Of a stretch of 64,000 nucleotides of DNA, positions 22,857 to 34,543 are shown piece by piece; positions within the stretch are counted from its first letter, which is position 1, and every line of letters begins with the position of its first letter. The notes beneath the pieces are model-generated. The model searched no databases, had not been told where the DNA came from, and saw only the letters and a program-made list of their open reading frames with translations. Location of the stretch: the NCBI GenBank assembly GCA_951802425.1, contig OX637803.1, forward strand, positions 310,001 to 374,000, written 5' to 3'. This DNA is from Clavaria fumosa (lineage: Eukaryota > Basidiomycota > Agaricomycetes > Agaricales > Clavariaceae). The position numbers and the translations under genes were made by a program.

Positions 22857-24668
22857 ATGTCCGATCCCGCAACTCCCACTGCCCCTGGTGGGTAATTACC
22901 GATTCCGCCTTTGTGCTGTCTGAAGGAAATCAGGGGAGATCTCTCAGAGTGGCCTGCTCACGTCCAACTATGAAGTCGCGGTATGTTATTATACTGGAAT
23001 ACTTACTCCAGATATTCAGTTAAACACTTCGGAGATAGGTCACCCTCGCTGACCAGCAGCTGGATCCAAACTCGCCTTTGTACAGTGTCAAGACGTTCGA
23101 AGAACTAGGATTGTGCGTCCTCTTTCTCTACTTGCGTTCTGGAACCTCGTCAACTCCGTAAACAAGACATGAAGACTTGCTCAAAGGGATATATGCAATG
23201 GGTTTCTCTAAACCATCAAAAATCCAAGAGAGGGCGCTGCCTCTACTGCTGAAAAACCCGTGCGTCTAGGACATTTTTGTATCAATCGATATTGGAGTTG
23301 ACACGCCAATATCGGCAGTCCGCAGAATATGATTGGGCAATCTCAGTCAGGGACAGGAAAGACTGCCGCGTTTGTTCTGACTATGCTTAGCCGGATAGAT
23401 TTTGCAAAGAACAAAACGCAGGTCAGCACTCCTTGTTTGATCTATACCCCTCGTTTATCCATATTGTTTCATCCTAGGCGCTATGTTTGGCCCCTTCTCG
23501 AGAACTCGCCCGTCAAATAATGTCTGTCATCGTATCTATGGGTAAATACACCAATGTCCAGACCGAGTACGCCATAAAGGAACACCTTCCGCGTAATGTC
23601 TCGCACATCACCGCTCATATAGTTGTGGGCACACCCGGAACGATGAACGATCTGCTCAGGCGGAGAGTAATCGACACGAGCGAGGTAAAGGTCTTCGTGT
23701 GTGACGAGGCGGATAACATGCTGGATCAGGATGGGCTTGGAGACCAGACGTTGCGGGTGAAGAAGTGGGTTTGGGCACTCTTGCTCATTCTCTTGTGCTA
23801 ACTTTGCCTAGTCTCCTCCCGCGGTCACCCTCGCCGCAAATTATCCTATTCTCTGCCACCTTTCCGGATCACGTCCGTCTTTTCGCTTCCAAATTTGCCC
23901 CAAATCCGAACAAAATAGAACTGCAAAAGACCGAGCTCTCAGTCGAAGGGATCAAGCAGTTCTACCTCGACTGTAAAAATGAAGAGCATAAATACGAGGT
24001 TCTGGTCTCGCTGTACACAATCCTGACCATCGGCCAGAGTATCATTTTTTGTCAAGTGAGCCGCGCCGAGATAGCCACCTTATGTGTCTACTGTGCTGAC
24101 ACCGGTCACCCCAGCACCGACACACAGCAGATCGAATTTCTCAAAGAATGACCTCAGAAGGACACAAAGTTGCGTCTCTACACGGAGCCAAGGACGCTGC
24201 CGAGCGTGACTCCATCATCGATCAATTCCGCGAGGGCAAAGAGAAAGTGTTGATCACGACCAATGTCATCGCACGAGGGATCGACATCTTGCAGGTCAAC
24301 ATGGTGGTGAACTATGACCTTCCGCTGATGAACGAGAGAGCGGGCGATAGCAAGCCGGACATTGAAACGTACATTCACCGTATCGGTGGGTCGCATTAGC
24401 TATGAATTAACGTGTTTCTCGGCTGACGTGGGCTTCAGGGAGGACTGGTCGCTTCGGGCGCAAAGGCGTCTCAGTGAACTTCGTCCATGACAAGAGGACT
24501 TTCCAACAAATGAACGCAATTGAGACTGCCCTTGGTAAGCCCATCGCGAGGATACCGACCGAGAGTATAGATGTTATGGAGGAGGTACGGTTTTAGTTCT
24601 TATTCCGTTCTTTCACATTCGCTCAGTGCGCACCTGCGTAGTTGTTCAAGAAGGCATTGAAAGCGTAA
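22857..24668 (+). CDS. DBP5: DEAD-box ATP-dependent RNA helicase Dbp5 (mRNA export)
   Basis: Acts at the cytoplasmic face of the nuclear pore, remodelling mRNPs during mRNA export, and in translation termination. Assembled from about nine exons, starting [11 protein letters not shown]. It shows the Dbp5-type entry ([31 protein letters not shown] as Q motif), motif [10 protein letters not shown], motif Ia [13 protein letters not shown], motif [11 protein letters not shown], motif III FSATF, IIFCQ spliced at a GTGAGC donor to [40 protein letters not shown] (motif V) and [19 protein letters not shown] (motif VI). It ends [22 protein letters not shown] separates Dbp5 from eIF4A. All catalytic motifs are intact. 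Confidence 0.93.
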
Positions 24669-26459
24669 TCGTAGAACTACTGCATGTACTTATCATCCAA
24701 CCAGCCGTGCCGGCTCAGATCTCTGCGTCTCCTCAGCTGGTGTCTTTATCGTCTTACCTTACGTATTGGTTGTAAACTCCAGGCAATGTCGCAGAACCAA
24801 ATGGTAGGGGTTGTCTCTGTGTCTCCGAGGACCTTGCTCTGGTTTCCAGTGATAGTGCAGCCTATGTGATTTCACAGGGAGGAGACGTAAATCCTCAGGT
24901 GCCGTAAATCCTCAGTCCCGGTGCCGACCACCATATGACTTCCTGGTGCCACTTTCAAAATCTACACACTGGGTTGAGCACTGGTGGCCGTTTTAGCGGC
25001 TTTTTGCTCGCGAGACGTACCTCTTACAGCGAATGCCATTTCACCGCGGACAGCCAAACGACCGCGATGTCTTCCTTCGGGTGTTCGTGTTCGCCAAAAC
25101 TCGGCCGAAAATTAGGGCGGACGTACGACTCCGACGAGACTACTACAAGTGGGGTTCTCTTTCTTTTGTCCTGATACCGTCTCTTATCTGTGTTTATGTG
25201 ATCCTTGCCTGACCTGTTCATCCCCGAGGTCATCCAGTCCTTGGAGCGGGAGCTTTCGTTCGTTTCAACTCGCAACTCGTGTTCCAGGCAAGCGCTGATT
25301 TTCCCTGTGTGGAGTCCTCAGCAGCGGGAACGGAGCCCACGTTGCGCTGGACGGAGCTAATTCGTTCCCGGTATGCCATTTGGCGTGCCGACGACGGGTC
25401 GTATGTCGAGCTAGCAAATATCAACCCTCTCGACGTCAGCAGAACCAGCGCCAGCCGCTAGTCCCACCGGGGGAGTGTCTGATGACGTGTATGACGCCTT
25501 TGGCGACTCCGGCGGGGCGATTTTTCCATATGCCCGACTGGACTTCGGCCAGGTTCTATCCGCTTGTTATCCGATGCCCCTGCAGTATTTTGACCTACCA
25601 GAACGTCATAAACTTGTCTTAGGCAGGCAGTCTGAACGCCATGATGAGCCTTCCGGCGGCTATTCTATTGCTAAACTTGCCAATTTCCAATCCAGGTGTG
25701 ACAAGGCGGTACGGCATTCTTCTATTCACTGATGAGAATCTCAGGATACGTCCAATGAAACAACCGACATGGTCCGGAAGGAGTGCTGCGCTGGTGAGCT
25801 CTCCTCTGGCTGTGGCGGCAGTGGAGTCGGGGATAGCAGATTAACAAGGTGTGGCATTCCTCTAATCACAGATGAGTATCTCGGGATAGGTCCGATGTCA
25901 CCGACATAGTCCACAAGGAGCCCCGCGCCGGTGAGCTCTCTTCTGGCAGTGGAGTTAGCTGTAGCAAGCAAGTATTGCGAATCACCGCTTTGCTAGCAAT
26001 CTTGTGTTTTCGACTTCATAAATTGCCATGGCAAGCAAGTGCAATGCTCCTCTCCTCCAAAACAGAAATTGAAAGACCGAATTTGGTCAAAATGATCGCC
26101 GTTTACATAATCGCTCTTGAGGCTGGGGGTCGTACCGATCGCCGAGTGCTATCAGCAATTGACCGCAACAAGCACCGAACTCGACATTCAATTCTCAGTA
26201 CTGTGCTGTAGTAATTGAAACTATGAGCGACTATGGTTCCTCGCGACTCAATTTTTCTGGCTCTCGCTAAAAGCTCTTACGAACGCCCACACCCCTGGCA
26301 AGAACCGATGGAGCACCCGATCCTTCCCCGAACCGACGCCCGCACCAAGCGATCCCCACTGATTCTTATCAGCTAATGTATAGAGTTTAAATGTCCTTCC
26401 GCAATGAGTGTCTCTGAGATTTCATCTGACACATATCGTACCGTCGATACCTCTACAAA
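24669..26459. other. 1.8-kb interval without a supported gene
   Basis: Scattered ORFs look partly coding-like: VFLRVFVFAKTRPKIRADV then YYKWGSLSFVLIPSL around 25080-25190, and a 64-residue segment at 25279-25461. They cannot be joined into a known family and stops interrupt them. A diverged tandem duplication sits at about 25695-25960. This is best read as a decayed gene region. Confidence 0.4.
25695..25960. repeat. Diverged tandem duplication, two units of about 125 bp
   Basis: Unit 1 (about 25697-25828) and unit 2 (about 25843-25955) share GACAAGG/AACAAGG starts, ATTC..TCTAATCAC/TTCACTGATGAG, ATCTC.GGATA.GTCC and GGTGAGCTCTC.TCTGGC words in the same order, with many substitutions and small gaps. 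In one frame both give related peptides (RYGILLFTDENLRI and RCGIPLITDEYLGI). Confidence 0.55.
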
Positions 26460-27105
26460 ATGCACCACGATCCAGCCTCCACAGGAGACGAAACTTCTGT
26501 TCTTCGTCTCTCCAACCTTACGGAATGGGCCAAGATACATATCGAGCGCGTGTTCGAGGCGCGCTCTGACGCGGACTGTATTGCCGCCATCGACGACACA
26601 TTCGCGCCTTCAGTCAAAGCATCAATGAATGGGCGTCCGTTCGATTTTGCGGAACTCTCGCAACTAGTGCTCGCCATACGCAGAGGCGGGGAGGTACATG
26701 GGGGCAAGGGTGTCACCGTGCACTGGCAGCACATTATGGAAGTGCCGGACGACTCAGCAACGAATCGGGTTGGTTTTTTCTGCGCTCCGTGAATCTAATC
26801 CACCAATCTGCGCATTTCTTAGAGTGGCTCCGCTGGGTCCTATTATATCCTCCGAGGGTTCCGAGTACCAGTGCCTGGCACGTCCAGTGATGTTGAGGTC
26901 CAGCGCCATAAGGTCGTCTGTGTCAGGTTCGCAGTGTTTACACCTGAGGTGCTCTACATTCAGCTCACTCATACTCTGCTTGCTGCATGTTGTCAGGATT
27001 GAATCCCAATCCCCCGATCTCAACATCGATAGCCGTAGGATAACCAGCCTTATCTTCGTGGCCTCAAATGAGAAAGTTGAGGGCAATAACCTCGGACATC
27101 TCTAG
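26460..27105 (+). CDS. Conserved basidiomycete hypothetical protein, possibly NTF2/SnoaL-like
   Basis: Three exons (26460-26768, 26823-26926, 26997-27105) joined in frame give 173 residues. The sequence runs TEWAKIHIERVFEARSDAD, then a segment with FAPSVKASMNGRPFDFAEL and SQLVLAIRRG, TVHWQHIMEVP, SYYILRGFRVPVPGTSSDV, EVQRHKVVCVRIESQSPD and SRRITSLIFVAS. A helical start, NGRP...L turn and C-terminal strands ending in IxSLxFVAS suggest the NTF2/SnoaL cone fold, and similar small proteins seem common in mushroom-forming fungi. Both are judgements by eye. The middle exon is invisible unless splicing is considered. No catalytic residues or function can be assigned. Confidence 0.6.
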
Positions 27106-27473
27106 GACTTGTTGCTCCATAACAATTAGCCAGAGAATCCGAATAAATAATATAAAGCGTTCTGTTACCATAAATTTTCACTGAGCCCATCGACTACGTC
27201 AAGCTTGAGCGTATACGAGCTCAATCCCTCCCAACCCATACCTACAAGTATAGTTTAAGTCATTTATTACATTTTAGAGCAGACTGGCTGCGCTTATGCA
27301 TAGATATAGATGACACGCGTGCTCAATAAGGTCCGCCTCAATTCAGGTTGGGACAGTCTCTCGAGTATGCACCATAAACTGTTCGACATTTTCCCTCCAA
27401 GTTTCTGAGCCTCCAATACGTTGGAGTGAAAACGAGCACCAACATCATGAGCACGTGGAGTGCACTTTCAACC
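27106..27473. other. Intergenic, nothing recognised
   Basis: Convergent 3' flanks of two genes, AT-rich in the first part. No exon or RNA gene seen. Confidence 0.5.
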
Positions 27474-29399
27474 TTAGCCATCCATCAAATGATTTACATG
27501 TGCTTGACGAGTAACTAAAGGTGGCTGTTTCTGCAGTTCCTTCCAGAAGGAGCTCAATTCAAGGCACCTTACACCCTTTTTCGGAAAAGGGCCATGCAAC
27601 CGAATGGCCTATCTGGTGCATAAGCATAAGAATGAAAGAAAAGGGCTAACGCATACTTCAAGACGGTCATTATCCGGACACTTATGACTCGTACTCTCTG
27701 TGAAATCAATCAAGAGGAAGCCTCCCTCGCGAGTCCGGACGACATTGCGGGGATCGAGGTCATTGTGCTGGATCCCTGCTTTGTGGAGACGTTTGACTGA
27801 TTCGAATATTTCTTCATTTGAAGAAGGCATAAGAGATCAGTCGCAGTAAAACAAAGGTGTTGCCTCACCGTTCTGAAAAGTGCAAATCTTCCCAGCCAGA
27901 ACTGAGGTCCTCATATAAATCCAGGACAAGAGCATCGAGCAGTCTGCTACCAAAATAACCATAGCATTTCGGGGCAACTCGGGTATTCAGCCATCCAGAG
28001 GAGAATACTCGTTCCAATTGCGAGTAGACCTCAAACTCCCGGCGCAGTCGCTCTCGTTTTCGGTCATCATACCGAGAGAGGATCTCTATGATTTTGACTG
28101 CAAATAATTTCTTATCCGACGAGGCTTGATATACGACGCCAGTTGATCCAGATCCCAAACGATGGGTGAGCCTTATGCATTGACCCAATTCAAACGAGGA
28201 AGGGAAGGGATCTCCTGAGGAAAAGCGCTGGAGGTATGCACAGTGTTGTTCAGATGACTCGGGAGGAGATAGTGCGAGCTTTATTGATCCAAAATCCCAT
28301 TAGTTAGGTTGCAAATCCAGGAGGAAGAGAAACGGACAAAAAGATCCGCATCGGCTGGGCCACCGCCCTTGCTCTGCGATCGCGTTACGCTTGGGTTGAG
28401 AGTATTGTGTCGGTCTTTTTCGCCTTGATATTCGCCCCTTCCATCATCGTTATCAGGTTCGGAACTAGGGGCCGAATCTTCCTGAAGTGGGCCCAAGTCA
28501 ACATTATAGGGGTTAACAGGCTGTGGGACCGGAATACCCTTGACGGTAGAGAGGAACGCGCCAAGGATCGCAAGGAAAGGGAGAGAAGAATTGGCGATGG
28601 ACAAGACTGGGGAGAATGTCAGAAAAGCTCCAGCGGGAGCCTGCACGAGACGGATGATGATCCAAGTGTTGTGGCAGGTGAGAAACAGCCACTCCTTCTG
28701 CAGAACACCGAGTTGTACAGCGGCCTGTGGTGTTTCATTCAGTACAGACATAAGGCGTGGAAAAAATGGCACCTTCAAGAAAACCTTCGATATTAAATTC
28801 CCCTCCTGTCGCCATCTTAGAGTTGCGCCGACCAGAGGAAGACGGTCACTAATCATTTTCATTATCGTGGGGGATTTTGCCTCAATGAGAGTTTGCCGCA
28901 TGTTACGTGCAGAACAGATGGCAAAGTCGATTCTAGGACGACTTCCTACACTACACTGCTCGGAGTTGCAGACAGCAGAAAGGCTGGGATCATATAATTC
29001 CAGGATTGCTTCCAGAGCGTTGCAGACACCTTGGGACAATAAACGGAAAGACTGTGGCATGCCTCGTATCAACCAGAGGGTGATTAGTACGAAAACCGCC
29101 ACCTACATCAGATTCAGACTCGTTTTCTTCTTCCATACAGGAAGCCAATCCACGGAGGGCGAAAACAGTTCTTCTAATTTTGGGTGATCCGGCGCACGAG
29201 ATTCGCCAAGAATTCGTCCGAGGATCTCGCAGAGGTTCCCCACAAGAGCTGTGTCTCGGATGACCCGCGTTGCCTTCCACACATCATTGATTGCAGCGAT
29301 GTCTGCTAAAGAGACGTCTGTGGTGCTGCCGTATGTTGTTATCACTACGGGCGGCGCTGGGAATCGAGCTTGATCACGTAGGAAGTCATACAAGGTCAT
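27474..29399 (-). CDS. Nuclease-like domain fused to a protein-kinase-like domain
   Basis: Five or so exons give about 530 residues. The N-terminal part (MTLYDFLRDQARFP..., ATRVIRDTALVGNLCEILG) leads, through a GTATGG donor in WLP and a junction to SFRLLSQG, to GSRPRIDFAICSARNMRQ followed by TLIEAKSP, a D...E-x-K core as in PD-(D/E)XK nucleases. A hydrophobic/Pro-rich spacer follows. A 62-nt intron leads to the kinase part: RLTHRLGSGSTGVVYQAS (Gly loop), FAVKII (Lys), GIQHNDLDPRNVV (catalytic loop) and GGFLLIDF (DFG-like, as IDF). A final exon (27608-27474) ends VTRQAHVNHLMDG. The C-lobe is short, typical of atypical basidiomycete kinases. A nuclease-like plus kinase order is known in Crinkler-type and conflict-related proteins of fungi. 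Activity, target and secretion are not shown; no signal peptide is seen. Confidence 0.65.
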
Positions 29400-29773
29400 G
29401 TCATGTCATGAGCAGTTGAGAACATATGCCCCTATTCCTCCTGAGCCATGTGATGTCACATGACGGGCTTCGGACACAGGGACGAGCCTCATAATGGGTG
29501 ATTACATTACTAGTGCATGAAGCTCGACTTCCAGGAGTGAATATGTATCCAGAACCCTCGCTATCCACCAATCCACTATGCCCAAATGGCATGATCTTGC
29601 ATACAATGTAACCGTTCTTCACCTGGCCTCTCATCTGCTCTAGCAGTAACGGAAACCTAACAGCTGAAATAAAGCTGCTCCATATACGGGATGATCCCGT
29701 GCACAATACGGTAAGTGATAGGATGCATGCTCGAAACCACCAAGACAGAACCTGCTGTCCAAACCACTCTGGG

Positions 29774-31620
29774 TTCACGGTCGGGCTATCTGCCAGAGTC
29801 GGCTCCAAAACTGCGGTTTCCCTTTGGGATCTGGCCAGACAATCTCCCATCTATGAACGGAAAAGTCAATAACGCGCATTTGCCTGAGAAAAAAACACCC
29901 ACGCACCGGACGAAAAGGTCACCGCGGCCTTCGAGCCTGCCTTCCTTGTACACAGGCATGCCGCCGCCGGAGATGCACGTCTGGCCAGAGAGCGAGGGTC
30001 CAGCATGGCGGGGTACCCGCGGGATGCGCGCAGCCATCATCTGGCCGTCAAGGCCAGCAAAGCGCAGCGCGATGCTCTCGTGCGCCATTGCAGGCTCCCA
30101 GAGGACGTCGGGGAGCACGAGATGCAGGTCGTGCCGCCGCCGGCGGAAGCGCGCGTGCGGCAGCTCGGCAACGACGAACACGACGTCCTCGAACGTCCCG
30201 TCCGCGCGCTCGTGCCCTGCGTCGGCGCACCGGATTTTGGTCCCGGTGCGCGCCCCGCGAGGGACTCGCACATCGATCGCGAGAGTTTGTGCTACTAGTG
30301 TCGGCTGGGGTGATAGCGGAGCTGCTGGTGTAAGTGGAGAGGTGGGTGGGGGCGGTGAGCTAGATGCAGGAGGTGCGGAGGAGCGGACGCGGATGTGCCG
30401 CGTGATGTGGAACGTGTAGTATATACCGAGGAAGAGCTCCTCGAGTGTGAGGTCGATCCGGTACGTCCACTCCGCATTAGAAGACTGGTCAGGCACGAGT
30501 GTGATTCGTGCTGCAGGTGAGTCTACAGGGTCGCTCAGGACACGAGACGCTTTGCGCTTCGGGCCCGACTTGCGCTTCCCAGAACGCTTCGAACGGCCCC
30601 TGCGAAAAGATGTTAATATCATATGCATGCGAAATAGAGAAGCGCCACGACGTACTTGCTTGCAAGTCGCGCGTTGGATTCCTTACTGCCTGGGCCCGAC
30701 GAAGTCGTGGATATAGTCGATGGTCCTGAATCTGGTTCGGGTATGGAGGAATGGGAATCGGGCCACAGTGAAGACAAAGACGTCCCCATCCGCGCATGCT
30801 CTCCAGGATGTACGAGGTCCGGGCGCGAACGTCCAGGATGTTTTAGGTCCGCGAAGCTGGACTGATGTGAAGCCAGGCCGCGCAGGCGTACAGTTGATTT
30901 TCTGCGACGAGGTAGCCGAAATGGTCTGAAACGCAGACGATCTCGCCATTTGGAGGGTTGCGCTGCCTTGGGGATCTCTGATAGTGGAGGACTTGGAGGA
31001 CGTGGGTCAAAGTTAGCGGGAGAGGAAGTGGGAGGATCAAGACGAGGCGAAGGGGGAACATGGTGATATTTCGGACTTGAGAGAGGTGTGGAACAGGAAG
31101 GACGCAGAGAAGAGTTGTGGCTGCCAGAAAATGACCTGTGGATCGAAATTATGGGGCTTGTGGGTGGCATCAGTTGTGCTTGTCGTGAAACTGGGGTTGC
31201 TAAGGAGGAGACTTCGGTGACCGAGAGGTTCGTGTTATGCGATGCGACGAGCTTCGAAGGGTCCGGAGGGTTGACTGCATTTTTCCTGCGTTCACTGCGC
31301 TCGATCCTGCGCATGAGACGACGATAGGCGTCATGTACCTTGAGAAAATGGTTCGTGTTATTGCTATTTGAATGGGTAAGGTTGACATGGCCTCCTACCT
31401 CGATGAACTCTTGCTCCGCCTTCTGCTTCTGCACAGGATCTTGGTGGCGATCTGGATGCCATTTAAGAGCCTGCAACGAAGATGAGCAGGGCAGTTTGCG
31501 TTGGAGATATGAAACGCGGCGCACTGATTGCTTGTAAGCTTTTCTGATCTGATCTACTGTCGCGCCATTGGGAACACTCAAGACGTTGCTGGCACTACGT
31601 CGACGGCGAAATGAAGGCAT
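29774..31620 (-). CDS. Divergent class B DnaJ/Hsp40 co-chaperone
   Basis: Stimulates Hsp70 ATPase through a J domain. The N-terminus reads SNVLSVPNGATVDQIRKAYK, then, after an intron, LQALKWHPDRHQDP with the essential HPD, then HDAYRRLMRRIER. Instead of the usual Gly/Phe linker there is a Ser/Pro/Arg-rich region of about 200 residues, with RDRLRFRPFRLPRRRKST and two other basic clusters. The C-terminal substrate-binding domains start YRIDLTLEELFLGIYYTFHI and contain TGTKIRCADAGHERADGTFE and GGGMPVYKEGRLEGRGDLFV. They join by a short intron to RWEIVWPDPKGKPQFWSRL and end at 29774. The tandem neighbour upstream is a canonical homologue, so this copy looks like a diverged duplicate with altered specificity. 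It may act in the nucleus given the basic clusters (inference). Confidence 0.75.
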
Positions 31621-32221
31621 GGGTTGTTGGAGAGCTCAAGGAAGGCACATCCCACATGCGATGAGAGACAAGGAGATCCGACCACGAGGTGGGCATGATA
31701 AGCCGAGATCGGGATATGTGCGGGGCACAAAGTCCCAAAAATATTTACCTTTCCTTTCACCAAGTCACACAGGGCTACGAAGATCCACGGGACTGAAAGA
31801 CAGAGACCGGGTAGACCTTCTTTGTAGCGACATCGAAGAATCACATCGGTATCGTGGCCATGAGAAGACTGCGTGGACGTCCATGTTGAACCACGCAAAG
31901 TTGAAGACAACGTGTATTGGGTGAGGTCGAGACAGACCCGTCGCGTGTGCTGCCTGTTTAGGTAATACAGTACTGCTCTTAAGATCTTCCTATTACCCCT
32001 TTCCTCCTGCTGTCTTTATGTGTTGCACCTCATCAGTGCCCAAGGACGCTCCTCCTGTACTGAATCAGATTTGGCGGGCTTCCCATCCCTTGGCAAGGGT
32101 ATAATCAAACAATACACATGAGAAATTCCAGTGCTACATTGTACATAAATGCTCTGCTCAGATCGGAGATTGGATGCATGCTTATCCTCGTACCGAACAC
32201 TGCCCCCTTTCTCCTGCGATT
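31621..32221. other. Intergenic between tandem DnaJ genes
   Basis: Promoter of the divergent DnaJ gene and 3' UTR of the canonical one. No supported coding or RNA gene. Confidence 0.5.
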
Positions 32222-33527
32222 TCAAACGCTTTTCAATGCCGCCGCCACTTCTTTCCTCTTCTCCGGTGTGAGGGAATGTGGGAATAGGATTTCCCATGTG
32301 ATAATCATATTTCCTTTGCCCCCTTTTCGTACCGGCATTCCTTCTCCAGGAATGATAGTCGTGTACCCGGGCTTGACAATGCCACGGGGTGACGGAATTA
32401 GCAGAATACGACCATCCAGATGTCTGAGCGTCCGAGGGAGTTGTGACACTCCTGCTACCGATGGGTCGGGAGGGTTCGTGAGCGCGTCTACGAGAGGTAT
32501 CTTCAACGTCATGTGCAGGTCGTTATCGACTCGCTTAAACAGCGAATGTGGCTTCTCTTCAACGACGAACACAAGATCCTGGGCCGCCATTTCTCCCACA
32601 GTACCGGGGGTTTCGTGGCCTAATCTGGGGTACCGTATCTTCGTGCCACTCTTCCATCCAGGAAGCACCTGGACCTCGAGAACTTTTTCCTCGGTTTCGC
32701 CGGATACGAGCTTGCGGGAGACTTTGAGGCGCTTGGTGGTGCCGGTATAGAGGTCTTCCAGTGTGACCGGGAGGGGTCGGATCACTTCGTGGCCATGTGA
32801 GGCTGCTCCCGAGCGCCCGAACGGACCGCGTCGTGACGAAAACCCGCCAGGCATACTGCCGGTGCTATAGCTGCCGAATCCGCTCATCGGATCGTCTTCC
32901 TCCACGATATGGGTGCGCCCACCACTAGTACTACCACCGCCGCCGAAGAAAGAACTGTCCATTCCGTGAGAGAAAAATGACCTAGATAAAGCCACGGGTT
33001 GAGTGTCTCGATGAAAACGTGAGAGAGAAGAAATTGCTGGCTTACTCGAAAATCTTTTGTGGATCTGTCGGTGCAAATCTTGAGCTGCGAGTTTGCCCGT
33101 ATCCTCCTGGGCCGCTGCTGGTGAAAGAGAATGTCGCCCCTCCTGGGAACCCTGCGCCAAAAGAGCCTCCTGAGAAACCTCCACTAGGCACCCCACCGCT
33201 GTTTTTCAGGCCATCTTCTCCCAGCTGGTCATAGATAGTGCGCTTTTGCTTGTCGCTCAGCACTTCGAACGCTTCTGATATCTGGATGGAGGATCAGCGT
33301 GAGGACGAAACGAACGGTGAATAAGACGCACCTCTTGAAATTTCTTTGAAGAGGCCTCTGAGCCGGCATTCCTATCTGGGTGCCACTTCAACGCCTGCGC
33401 TCCATCTAAGCCACGATTGCAGTAGACAGTGAAGTAGTAGACATACCATCTTCTTGTACGCCTTCTTGATCTCCTCGTCACTTGCATCCTTGGTTACCCC
33501 TAACAATTTGTAGTAGTCTCTGCCCAT
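32222..33527 (-). CDS. SIS1: Class B DnaJ/Hsp40 co-chaperone, Sis1-like
   Basis: A cytosolic/nuclear Hsp70 partner. The start MGRDYYKLLGVTKDASDEEI at 33527 is the standard J-domain opening. It is followed by KKAYKKM, an intron, ALKWHPDRNAGSEASSKKFQ (HPD present), and EAFEVLSDKQKRTIYDQLG. A Gly/Phe-rich linker (GGFSGGSFGAGFPGGATF, SSFFGGGGSTSGG) follows. The C-terminal substrate domains have VTLEDLYTGTTKRLKVSRK, PGWKSGTKIRYPRLGHETPG and VFVVEEKPHSLFKRVDNDLH. The tail is GEGMPVRKGGKGNMIITWEI, then LFPHSLTPEKRKEVAAAL. There is no cysteine zinc finger, hence class B. Length and order match yeast Sis1 and animal DNAJB proteins. The diverged paralogue lies just downstream on the same strand. Confidence 0.92.
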
Positions 33528-33717
33528 GGTGATGAAGGAAGAAAGAGGTGTGGAGTGCCGCTTAAGAGGTCCGGCGGTTAAGTTGGTTGGGTGGCGGTTC
33601 AGGGCTTCGAGCAGCTTCGAGAGGGTGCTAGATCACAGCGTGACGTGACGTGACGTCGGTCTACACTGCTTGAGCTAACTTAGCACGGCACTGGTTCCAA
33701 TTTGCTGTTCGCGAGCA

Positions 33718-34543
33718 ATGGCGAGTCTGCGAGAGACTCCGGACCAGTCGCTCATACGGCGGTCATGGCAAACTATGGCAGAGCTCTTTTTTCCCTTCTC
33801 CCCTGCGGCGCTTGCGACCTTGCCTTCAAACACCCAACGCCCTGCGCGCTATACTCGCGCCGACGCCATCCCCGACACGGATGCGTTGGACGGTGCGCAG
33901 CCCACTGTGCGCGATTATCATGCCATCAGCGGGATTTCTGAGGAGGTCAACGTGCGGGTGCCCAGGAAGATCGCGGCGCCACTACGGGTAGAGGGAAAGG
34001 TGTGGTTCGCAAACGAACGTAGTGAGAGCTAGACGCTGCCATTCTTGAAGCACGCTGAAGCGTGATTCTGTTTGAACAGCATGGATCTCGTGGATGAATA
34101 ATGCGATCATCATTGCGACGCTGTCTGTGGCACTGTACAATGCCTCTCGGGACCCTTTGGCGCGTAATTTTGCGTATATTTATGCGCTGATCAGCGTTGG
34201 TGTGCTGGTAAGCGCGCCTTTGACGTTTAGCTGTATTTTTTTTCTGAGCCAGACCTGGTCCTGAAGATCTATGGTTACGTGATTTATCAACAACGTATCA
34301 CGATGATACGTCGTCGCGATCCAGGGCATTATGGTGAGCGCCAGCATCATCCTACCACATTAAGCTTGTATTGAGGTCGCCCTTCGTCGTCAGACCGGAT
34401 TTTCGGACCCGTCATTGTCAGTGCTTGTCTCTTCTTTGCAGTTCTTGCTAACTTTATCCTGAGAGGTACGGTGTCCATTTATTTCCCCGTGCGAGACCGT
34501 TGACGCATATACAATTTCAAAATATATAGTCCGAGAATTGTGA
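33718..34543 (+). CDS. Vtc1-like DUF202 membrane protein (polyphosphate/vacuolar chaperone)
   Basis: A subunit type of the vacuolar transporter chaperone complex, which makes and imports polyphosphate and affects V-ATPase. About 90 soluble N-terminal residues (RRSWQTMAELFFPFSPAAL...) precede the DUF202 domain, APLRVEGKVWFANERTWISW (the ANER-T-W/F signature). Three membrane spans follow: NNAIIIATLSVALYNASRD, then AYIYALISVGVLIYGYVIY, then GPVIVSACLFFAVLANFILR. Between the last two lies a basic loop, QQRITMIRRRDPGHYD. Exons join at GTGAGA (AACGAACGTA boundary, restoring NERT), and the last 14 bases code VREL and the stop. Classical Vtc1 is about 130 residues without the N-terminal extension, so this is a longer fungal variant. 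Confidence 0.82.

Noticed and set aside
26754..27086. 110-codon minus-strand ORF
   Set aside because: Antisense to exons 2 and 3 of the small plus-strand gene, which splice in frame.
29401..29850. 149-codon minus-strand ORF
   Set aside because: Overlaps, in another frame, the last exon of the divergent DnaJ gene (RWEIVWPDPKGKPQF); no family resemblance.
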